From: an uncultured Bilophila sp.
GTDB taxonomy: Bacteria; Desulfobacterota; Desulfovibrionia; Desulfovibrionales; Desulfovibrionaceae
NCBI GenBank assembly: GCA_910585945.1
Contig: CAJUHZ010000010.1
Coordinates: 1 to 12,551, forward strand
Direction of reading: 5' to 3'
Length of the DNA: 12,551 nucleotides
A program made the translations under genes and the position numbers. Below are positions 7,217 to 12,551 of the stretch, piece by piece (within the stretch, counting starts at the first letter, position 1; every line of letters begins with the position of its first letter). The notes under the pieces were generated by a model that was not told the DNA's origin, did not search any database, and saw nothing but the letters and a program-made list of their open reading frames with translations.

Positions 7217-7897
7217 CTAGCGCAGCAGCGGGCGTTCCGGCGCGCTCTGATCCTGGAGATCTTCCACAGTCACCCCACGGGGCGGAGTGAAGCGGAAGGC
7301 GCTTTCGGGCGCTGGCGCGTCGGGCGTGAGGCGGGTGAACGTCATGTCGTTGGCGTTGCCGTAGAAGTCGAGGACGCGCACGCGCCGGATGAGTCCGCTC
7401 GCCTTGTCCGCCCAGAGCGTGGCCTCCACCATTTGCGCGCTCGGTTCCCGCGGGTAGAGCCGCAAAACGGCAAGGCCGTTCTCGTCAGGCAGGCTTTCAA
7501 CGGAAAAATCCTTGTCCAGACGGGACTGTCCGGTCACCACCTGCACGACGGACGCGGAATCGGCCGCCACTTCGGGCGCGTAGCGGTAGGCCGTCGCCTC
7601 GTCCGGCACATAATCCCACACTTCCTTTTCATTGATCACCAGAACTTCGGGGGAGGGCGCGGCGGTCTCCCAGCGCAGGCGGAACGGTTTGGCGAACAGG
7701 ATTGTTCCTGTTCGGCGTTCCTCGGCGCCGCTTTCCGCGTGCGTCAGAACCTGGGTGAACGCGGCGGAAAACGAGCGCATGGCTTCGTAACGCTTCTGCA
7801 TGGTTGTGGCAAGGGCGTCGGCAGGGCCGGCGGCGGGTGCGGCCGGGGCCAGAAGCAGCAGCGCGGCCGCACAGAGGACAAGGGGCGAGAAACGCAT
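7217..7897 (-). CDS. lolA: Outer-membrane lipoprotein carrier protein LolA
   Basis: A periplasmic chaperone that takes lipoproteins released from the inner membrane by the LolCDE transporter and carries them to the outer membrane. The 226-residue protein starts MRFSPLVLCAAALLLLAP, a signal peptide with a cleavage motif APA at 20-22. The mature part has the family's opening helix (ALATTMQKRYEAMRSFSAAFTQ), the strand pattern GTILFAKPFRLRWE, and SPEVLVINEKEVWDYVPDEATAYRY, typical of the LolA barrel that binds acyl chains. The ATG at 7897 has GGAG 9 nt upstream. The frame extends much further upstream but only as a shadow of ftsK. The gene starts 44 bp after the ftsK stop, with a terminator-like hairpin between, so it depends on readthrough from ftsK or on an internal promoter. 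The presence of LolA shows a diderm envelope. Confidence 0.93.
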   Translation of the reverse strand: MRFSPLVLCAAALLLLAPAAPAAGPADALATTMQKRYEAMRSFSAAFTQVLTHAESGAEERRTGTILFAKPFRLRWETAAPSPEVLVINEKEVWDYVPDEATAYRYAPEVAADSASVVQVVTGQSRLDKDFSVESLPDENGLAVLRLYPREPSAQMVEATLWADKASGLIRRVRVLDFYGNANDMTFTRLTPDAPAPESAFRFTPPRGVTVEDLQDQSAPERPLLR

Positions 7898-7927
7898 GGC
7901 GAAACGCTCCACAGGCTGGAAATTCCG

Positions 7928-7956
7928 AAAAAACGCGCCGCTCAGGAATCGGCGCG
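7928..7956 (-). terminator. Terminator-like hairpin overlapping the ftsK stop codon
   Basis: On the minus strand CGCGCCG (7950-7956) pairs perfectly with CGGCGCG (7934-7940) across a 9-nt loop, followed by TTTTTT (7928-7933). The TGA stop of ftsK lies in the loop. The U-run ends only 30 nt before the lolA ATG. Ribosomes terminating on ftsK would cover the 5' arm, so translation could prevent formation. Confidence 0.8.
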
Positions 7957-10917
7957 CACCTGCCGCGCCTTGTTGGCGCGGGAGGCGGGCGGCAAAATGC
8001 CTTCCTGCTCCATCCGCTCCACAAAACGGGCGGCCTTGTTGAAACCGATCCGGAAACGCCGTTGCAGCAGCGAAATGGACATTCTCCCCTGCTCCTGCAC
8101 AAAGGCCACCGCCTCGGCGTACAACGCCTCCTCTTCCGAAGATGCGCCGGACCCGGCGGTCGCGCCGCCCGTCGTCGCCTTGGCTTCGGCGGCGGCCATG
8201 CCCCATTCCGAGAAATCCACCTCGTACCTGGGGGGGAGCTGGCGTTTCCAGTGCTCGACGACAGCCTCCACTTCCTCGTCGGTGACAAAGGGGCCATGCA
8301 GCCGTTGCAGTTTGCCGCCGCTCGGCTTGAACAGCATGTCGCCCTTGCCGAGCAGTTTTTCCGCCCCCGAGGCGTCCAGAATGGTGCGCGAGTCGTACTT
8401 GTTGGCCACCTGGAACGCGATGCGGCAGGGGAAGTTGGCGCGCAGGATGCCCGTCACCACATCCACGCTCGGGCGTTGCGTGGCGACGATAAGGTGGATG
8501 CCCGCGGCGCGGGCCAGTTGCGCGAGCCGGACAAGGCAGGCTTCCACCTCCTTGCCGGCGGTCATCATGAGGTCCGCCAGTTCATCGATGACAATGACAA
8601 GATAGGGCAGGTAAGACAGATCCGCCAGAGCCGGCGGCCTGTTTTCTCCCATCTGGATGATTTTTTTGTTGAAGTCCCGGATGTTCTTGACGCCGATCCG
8701 CGCAAGGCAGTCGTAGCGGCGCTCCATTTCGTGCACGGCCCAGTCCAGGGCGGTTTTGGCCAGACTCATTTCCGTGACCACCGGGTGCACGAGGTGGGGC
8801 ATGTCCCTGTACATGGCCATTTCCACCCGCTTGGGGTCGATGAGCATCAGCTTCACCTCATCCGGCGTGGCCTTGTACAGCAGGCTGACCAGGATGGAGT
8901 TGAGGCAGACGCTTTTGCCCGATCCTGTCGTGCCGGCCACCAGGGCGTGCGGCATGGTAGCCAGATCGCGCACCGCGGGCCGGCCCTCGATATCCTTGCC
9001 AAGGGCCATGGTCAGGCGGGAATCGTTCTCCTGAAAGGCGGACGACTGCACAAGCTCGCGAAAGTTCACGGTGGCGCGCACGGCGTTGGGGATTTCGATG
9101 CCCACCGTGTCCGATCCCGGCACAGGGGCCTGGATGCGCACCGCTTCGGCTCGCAGACTGCGCGCAAGGTCGTCGTTGAGGTTGGTGATGCGCCCCACCC
9201 GCACGCCCGGCGCGGGCCTGATTTCAAACAGGGTGATCACCGGCCCGGGCGTGACCCGAATAAGCTCGCCCTGCACATTGAAATCGGCCAGGCAGTTCAT
9301 CAGTTCGCGGCTTTTTTGCTCCAGCACGTCCGGGTCGGGCAGAGCGTCGCTTTGCTGCGGCGGCCGCAAGAGATCGAGCGACGGCATCACGGGGAAGCGC
9401 CTGCCAGGGGCGGCCGCTTCCGCGCCGTGCGGCGTTTGCGCTGTCGGCATTCCAGCAGGGGCGATCGGCGCGACTGTCGGCGTCGTCGCCGGAGGGGGCG
9501 CGATCGAAGGCGTCGGGGCCGATGGCATTTGCTGGAAGAGCGGCGTCTCCGGTTGCGGCTCGGCCACATGTTCGGCCATGCGCCCGGCAGGATCCCGGAT
9601 TGCCCGTTCGGGAACGGCTTGTGGTGTCGCCGCCTGAGGCGTGGGCGCGAGGCCCCGGCCTTCCCCGTCCTCTGGAGCTGGCGGAGGCGTCATGACCGTT
9701 GCGATCGTGGCATGTGTGCAGCCCGGTTCGTCCGGCGTGTTCGCTTCGAGCGGACGGGGCGGCGCGACGGCATTGTCACCCCTGTCATCCGCACGGCGTT
9801 GCTGTTGGGCGGGCGCGACAGACGCGGCCGGCGCGGCGGGGGCGTTCTCGAAATCGGCCACGCGCAAGGTCGCCGGCGGCACGGGCGCGCTGCCGGCGTG
9901 CTCCGGCGCGAGGCGCGCCGCGGTTTCCGCCACGGCATCCGAAATGGTCCGCGCCAGAGTGCGCGCCAGAGAAGGAACGGAAGGCGCTTCCTTCCCGGAT
10001 CGGGGGGCCTGCTCCGTGTCCCCGGGCGGGGTCATGCTCAGGGGGATGAAAGGTTCTTCCCGCCCTGCGGCCGGCGTTTCCGGCGCTGGCGGGCTGTCGT
10101 GCGCGCTCGCGGAGGGGGAGGGCGACGGATCGGCCGGGGGAACGTCCGTATGAACTTCGCACAGAGGGATGATCTCGTCTGCGTCAGCCGGCGCGCAAGC
10201 CTCCTCAACGGCGTTGCGGGAGGCGGCGGGCGGAACTTCCGGCGCGGCTTCCGGATCGTGCGTGCTCTCGTCGCGAGCATCGGCGTTTTTGCTGGCGGGA
10301 AGCCGGGCCAGCCACTCCAGCGGGGCCAGTCGCGCCTCCAGGCCGTTGCGGAATGCGGGGCAGGCCGCAAGACGGCGTTTGAGAAAACGCGCTCCCGCCC
10401 CGATCAGGGCAAGCCAGGCGATGCCGAACGCCAGTTCCAGCGAGAGAAAGAGCAGAAACAGCCAGACAAGGAGGGAACCCACCGGATTGAACATGGCGGT
10501 CGCCTTCTGGTACAGGCTCATCCCGAGCATCCCGCCGCCGCGCACGTCGCCGATGCCGAAATTCCAGGCCGCGCCCACGGAAATGAGGCAGATCGTCAAA
10601 AGGATGAAGCCGCACCAGCGCCACCACGGCATGGTGAACCATGTTGAAATGCAGCCGGCCCCCCAGGCGATGAAAACGGCGGGCCAAATCAGCGCGGCAA
10701 CGCCGAAAATGTCCACCAGCAGGCCGGAAAGATACGCGCCGAACAGTCCGGCGCTGTTCTTGACCCCCGCGGCGGCGCTCACCGCATGGTTGATGCCGGG
10801 ATCTCCCTGATCGTAGGAAGCGAGGCTGAGCAGCACCAGCAGCCCCCAAAAGATCAGAAACAAACCAAAAAGTTCCTGGGCGATCCTGCGCCCGTTCGTG
10901 CCTTGCACCTCTGTCAT
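7942..10917 (-). CDS. ftsK: DNA translocase FtsK
   Basis: A septum-anchored ATPase that pumps chromosome ends through the closing division septum and activates XerCD at dif. The 991-residue protein has four membrane segments near the N-terminus (about 15-35, 68-90, 100-118, 146-175). A long Pro/Ala/Glu-rich linker (about 185-520) follows, then the RecA-like motor (from about 526). The motor has Walker A GTTGSGKS at 662-669 and Walker B LVIVIDELADL with Asp 778 and Glu 779. A C-terminal winged-helix gamma domain (about 928-985, EEALYAEAVAFVQEQGRMSISLLQRRFRIGFNKAARFVERME) reads KOPS-type sites in characterised family members. All parts are intact. The ATG at 10917 was preferred because GGAAGG lies just upstream and the first membrane helix follows. 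An upstream in-frame ATG at 11001 lacks a ribosome-binding site and would add 28 polar residues. Confidence 0.97.
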   Translation of the reverse strand: MTEVQGTNGRRIAQELFGLFLIFWGLLVLLSLASYDQGDPGINHAVSAAAGVKNSAGLFGAYLSGLLVDIFGVAALIWPAVFIAWGAGCISTWFTMPWWRWCGFILLTICLISVGAAWNFGIGDVRGGGMLGMSLYQKATAMFNPVGSLLVWLFLLFLSLELAFGIAWLALIGAGARFLKRRLAACPAFRNGLEARLAPLEWLARLPASKNADARDESTHDPEAAPEVPPAASRNAVEEACAPADADEIIPLCEVHTDVPPADPSPSPSASAHDSPPAPETPAAGREEPFIPLSMTPPGDTEQAPRSGKEAPSVPSLARTLARTISDAVAETAARLAPEHAGSAPVPPATLRVADFENAPAAPAASVAPAQQQRRADDRGDNAVAPPRPLEANTPDEPGCTHATIATVMTPPPAPEDGEGRGLAPTPQAATPQAVPERAIRDPAGRMAEHVAEPQPETPLFQQMPSAPTPSIAPPPATTPTVAPIAPAGMPTAQTPHGAEAAAPGRRFPVMPSLDLLRPPQQSDALPDPDVLEQKSRELMNCLADFNVQGELIRVTPGPVITLFEIRPAPGVRVGRITNLNDDLARSLRAEAVRIQAPVPGSDTVGIEIPNAVRATVNFRELVQSSAFQENDSRLTMALGKDIEGRPAVRDLATMPHALVAGTTGSGKSVCLNSILVSLLYKATPDEVKLMLIDPKRVEMAMYRDMPHLVHPVVTEMSLAKTALDWAVHEMERRYDCLARIGVKNIRDFNKKIIQMGENRPPALADLSYLPYLVIVIDELADLMMTAGKEVEACLVRLAQLARAAGIHLIVATQRPSVDVVTGILRANFPCRIAFQVANKYDSRTILDASGAEKLLGKGDMLFKPSGGKLQRLHGPFVTDEEVEAVVEHWKRQLPPRYEVDFSEWGMAAAEAKATTGGATAGSGASSEEEALYAEAVAFVQEQGRMSISLLQRRFRIGFNKAARFVERMEQEGILPPASRANKARQVRADS

Positions 10918-10954
10918 GCGCCTTCCGGGTTGCCGCTTCTGTGAAAACGACGGG

Positions 10955-10986
10955 GCCGTTCCCCGATCCGGAGATCGGGAAACGGC
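10955..10986 (-). terminator. Hairpin between efp and ftsK, possible efp terminator
   Basis: Fourteen-base arms GCCGTTTCCCGATC and GATCGGGGAACGGC (one mismatch, able to wobble) enclose a 4-nt loop, read on the minus strand. A delayed TTTT begins 7 nt after the stem, so as a terminator for efp it is imperfect. On the plus strand the stem is followed by GTTTCTTT. The hairpin ends 37 nt before the ftsK ATG. Confidence 0.5.
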
Positions 10987-11037
10987 GTTTCTTTCGTGCA
11001 TGTTGCCGCTGTCGAACAGGTTGCAGTTGCGCTTTGC

Positions 11038-11595
11038 CTATTCGCGGCCCAGATATTCCTTGGTGCGGGTATCAACCTTGACCCTGTCGCCCGTATTGAC
11101 GAAGATGGGAACCTGGATGCTGATGCCCGTTTCCAGCCTGGCCGGCTTGGTGACGTTGCTCACCGTGTCGCCCTTGGCGCCCGGCTCGGTATCGATCACT
11201 TCCATGATCAGCGAGGCGGGGATATCAATATCAAGCGGTTTTTCATTGTACAAAAGCACGCGGCATTCCTGGCCGTCCTTCAGGAAGCCGGCCTTGCCGC
11301 CCGTGGATCCCTCGTCCATGTGCAATTGTTCATACGTCGTCATGTCCATGAAAACGAGCTGATCGCCCTCATGGTAAAGGAACTGCATGTCGCGCGATTC
11401 AAGATTGGGACGCTCCACCTTTTCGCCGGAGCGGAAGGTATTGTCCACCACCCGGCCGTTCAGGATGTTGCGCAGTTTGGTGCGCACCATCGCGCCGCCC
11501 TTGCCGGGTTTGAAATGCTGGAACTCAATGATTTCGTAGGGCGTGCCGTCGATTTCGATTTTGAGTCCCTTGCGAAAGTCGGTGGTCGAGTACAT
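11038..11595 (-). CDS. efp: Translation elongation factor P
   Basis: A tRNA-shaped cytoplasmic factor that binds next to the ribosomal P site and relieves stalling at consecutive prolines. The 185-residue length is standard. The N-terminal KOW-like domain has the loop HFKPGKGGA (27-35), with Lys 32 at the tip that is the site of modification in many bacteria. Two OB-fold domains follow, ending in the conserved VSNVTKPARLETGISIQVPIFVNTGDRVKVDTRTKEYLGRE. The ATG at 11595 has GGAGG 4 nt upstream. No EpmA/EpmB-type modification gene is in the window, so the modification state is unknown. FtsK's linker and other Pro-rich proteins here are plausible clients. An intrinsic terminator stands 28 nt before the start, so expression probably relies on readthrough from aroQ. 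Confidence 0.98.
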   Translation of the reverse strand: MYSTTDFRKGLKIEIDGTPYEIIEFQHFKPGKGGAMVRTKLRNILNGRVVDNTFRSGEKVERPNLESRDMQFLYHEGDQLVFMDMTTYEQLHMDEGSTGGKAGFLKDGQECRVLLYNEKPLDIDIPASLIMEVIDTEPGAKGDTVSNVTKPARLETGISIQVPIFVNTGDRVKVDTRTKEYLGRE

Positions 11596-11622
11596 GCTGC
11601 CTCCATGAGCGGTGCTTGTAAG

Positions 11623-11645
11623 GAAAAAATCGCCCGGCGGGCGAT
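11623..11645 (-). terminator. Intrinsic terminator between aroQ and efp
   Basis: On the minus strand ATCGCCC pairs perfectly with GGGCGAT around a GCC loop, followed by a run of T (11624-11629 plus the closing base). The stem begins 24 bp after the aroQ stop. The U-run ends 28 nt before the efp ATG, leaving no space for a normal promoter between the two. Confidence 0.85.
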
Positions 11646-11669
11646 CCGTGGTGGTGCTGAGATCCGGCC

Positions 11670-12116
11670 TTATGCCCGGCGCTGCAACAGCGCGGCCACA
11701 GCCAGAGCGTAGCCGGTCAGGCCGAACCCCGCAATCACGCCGATGACCTGGCCGCCGATCAGGCTCTGGCGGCGCAGGGGTTGATCCGTTCTGGCAAAGA
11801 CGTTGCTGATGTGCACCTCGACGCACGGGATGCCGATCCAGGCCAGACAATCGGCCAGGGCAAGGCTTGTGTGGGTCAGCGCGCCGGCATTGAGCACAAT
11901 TCCGTCCACGCCCTCCCGCCGCGCCGCTTCCAGACGATCGAGAAGTTCCCCCTCGTGGTTGGACTGGTAGAAAACCAGATCCACGCCGTCAGCGGAGCCG
12001 CCGCAGACGGCGCGAACAAGGGCGGGCAGGGCGTCCATGCCTTGCGAGCCGTATATCTCGGGTTGACGTTCGCCCAGGGCCCCCAGGTTGGGGCCGTTCA
12101 TGACGAGGATGCGCAC
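11670..12116 (-). CDS. aroQ: Type II 3-dehydroquinate dehydratase
   Basis: Third step of the shikimate pathway: removes water from 3-dehydroquinate to give 3-dehydroshikimate, as a soluble dodecamer. The 148-residue protein is standard length. It shows the active-site elements in order: NGPNLG with Asn 10, the lid Arg 17 and catalytic Tyr 22 (GERQPEIYG), QSNHEGELLD (51-60), NAGALTHTS with Asn 76 and His 82, and VEVHISN with Glu 100 and His 102. ART follows with Arg 109. One small deviation is RRQS where RRHS is usual. The start is a GTG at 12116 (VRILVMNGPN) with AGGAG 7 nt upstream; no ATG lies between the Shine-Dalgarno and the conserved core except Met 6, which would cut into the first strand. 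It is the first gene of the aroQ-efp-ftsK-lolA series. Confidence 0.95.
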   Translation of the reverse strand: MRILVMNGPNLGALGERQPEIYGSQGMDALPALVRAVCGGSADGVDLVFYQSNHEGELLDRLEAARREGVDGIVLNAGALTHTSLALADCLAWIGIPCVEVHISNVFARTDQPLRRQSLIGGQVIGVIAGFGLTGYALAVAALLQRRA

Positions 12117-12232
12117 CGTGAATCTCCTGTTGTGTGGGAAGCGCCATCGGATGGAATCCGGGCTGGCTCCGAAAACGCGGCCGGGACGCCGTTTTTGCCG
12201 GAAGGAGGCCGGGCGGCGTCTGGAACTGACCA

Positions 12233-12260
12233 GTTTTGAACATCTCTCCCTTCTTGTCAA
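12233..12260 (-). promoter_or_regulatory. Possible aroQ promoter, perfect -35 only
   Basis: TTGACA occurs on the minus strand at 12255-12260, about 139 bp before the aroQ GTG. No good -10 is found 16 to 18 nt downstream (AAACTG or AACTGG at best), so this is a weak candidate, perhaps needing an activator. Confidence 0.25.
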
Positions 12261-12293
12261 TACGCTCGGCGCGGGCAGGGGGCGTTTGAATTT

Positions 12294-12341
12294 TGGGGGC
12301 TTCTCGCCCCCAGACCCATCGGCAGGGGAATGATTCCCCTG
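12294..12341. repeat. Two tandem GC-rich hairpins
   Basis: TGGGGGC/GCCCCCA with a 5-nt loop (12294-12312) and CAGGGGAA/TTCCCCTG with a 3-nt loop (12323-12341), 10 bp apart. Neither is followed by a T-run on either strand, so they are unlikely to be simple terminators. The pairing of a G5C stem with a CAGGGGAATNATTCCCCTG palindrome looks like a dispersed intergenic palindrome family; only one copy is in the window. Confidence 0.6.
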
Positions 12342-12470
12342 TCCCCCCTGATCCGTGCCGCGCCAGGCCGGCAAAAGCCTGGGCCTCTGCCTTCATCAGT
12401 GGCCGGGATTGATCCGCTGCCGTTACGCGAGAACAGGGCGGAACCCGGTTGCCGTTTGTGCCGATTCGGT

Positions 12471-12546
12471 GTAGAAGTGATTTCATAATTTGTATGAAAT
12501 GGCTTCTACCGCCAGACGAAAGTCTGGCGCGGCGCGAAAAGCGCCG
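12471..12546. repeat. Three abutting hairpins at the window edge
   Basis: Hairpin 1 has 16-bp arms with two mismatches around a 7-nt loop (12471-12509, arms starting GTAGAAG and ending CTTCTAC). Hairpin 2 is CGCCAGAC-GAAA-GTCTGGCG (12510-12529). Hairpin 3 is CGGCGC-GAAAA-GCGCCG (12530-12546). They touch with no spacer bases. The GAAA loop of hairpin 2 favours folding of plus-strand RNA or single-stranded DNA. The element may continue beyond the window. Confidence 0.75.
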
Positions 12547-12551
12547 TAAAT

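Larger units (their letters stand above)
12117..12551. other. Gene-free region upstream of aroQ
   Basis: These 435 bp hold the aroQ ribosome-binding site (12124-12128), a possible -35 element, a pair of GC-rich hairpins and, at the window edge, three abutting hairpins. No reading frame here has a supportable start or recognisable protein, and I found no tRNA or known riboswitch pattern. Between 12342 and 12470 I see nothing beyond a weak CAGGC/GCCTG pairing. Confidence 0.65.

Noticed and set aside
7898..8206. Longer lolA frame starting at 8206
   Set aside because: It would overlap ftsK by over 260 bp and hide the signal peptide that begins cleanly at 7897.
7804..10647. 947-codon plus-strand open frame opposite ftsK and lolA
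   Set aside because: Arg/Gly-rich low-complexity shadow of the intact ftsK and lolA genes on the other strand.
10918..11001. Upstream ATG at 11001 as the ftsK start
   Set aside because: No Shine-Dalgarno before it, and it would place the hairpin between efp and ftsK inside the coding region; GGAAGG sits before the ATG at 10917.
1..12551. CRISPR array, tRNA/rRNA genes, prophage or toxin-antitoxin operon
   Set aside because: No regularly spaced repeats, no cloverleaf pattern, no phage structural genes, and the XRE gene has no visible toxin partner in the window.

Overview
All eight recognisable genes lie on the minus strand, so transcription runs from high to low coordinates. In that order they are aroQ (type II dehydroquinase), efp (elongation factor P), ftsK (DNA translocase), lolA (lipoprotein carrier), a large dynamin-like GTPase, hppA (membrane pyrophosphatase), tilS (tRNA-Ile lysidine synthetase) and a small XRE-type regulator. 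The DNA is GC-rich, apart from the XRE region at the low-coordinate end and a few AT-rich palindromes. The aroQ-efp-ftsK-lolA order and the wording of the EF-P and AroQ proteins suggest a Gram-negative member of the Desulfovibrionaceae. That placement is recalled family knowledge and was not tested by a search.

Region 12551-11596: the window edge carries three abutting hairpins (12471-12546). A GC-rich pair of hairpins (12294-12341), a possible promoter, aroQ with a GTG start, and a strong intrinsic terminator follow. Region 11595-7217: efp, ftsK and lolA. Each of the three junctions in aroQ-efp-ftsK-lolA has a terminator-like hairpin only about 30 to 37 nt before the next start codon. Downstream genes would therefore need readthrough or regulated termination, because there is little room for separate promoters. 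Region 7216-6860 has no gene but holds a 149-bp AT-rich compound palindromic element bounded by TTAGAGCA and TGCTCTAA.

Region 6859-1776: a 929-residue dynamin-family GTPase with a helical N-terminal part that resembles a TerB fold, and a C-terminal membrane hairpin. After it come a leader with a possible promoter and hppA, whose sequence signature is that of a K+-independent proton pump. A textbook terminator with a TTCG loop closes hppA. Region 1621-57: tilS, whose start lies in a triplicated 15-bp unit that contains both a ribosome-binding site and ATG, then the XRE regulator with a tail of ten identical GAA codons and an imperfect palindrome upstream.

Most of the genes are housekeeping: translation (EF-P, TilS), chromosome segregation at division (FtsK), the envelope (LolA), aromatic biosynthesis (AroQ) and membrane energetics (HppA). 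The dynamin-like protein and the XRE gene are the accessory-looking members. I see no complete new defence or mobile system. The most unusual signals are the serial hairpins at the gene junctions, the triplicated tilS start and the compound palindromic repeats.
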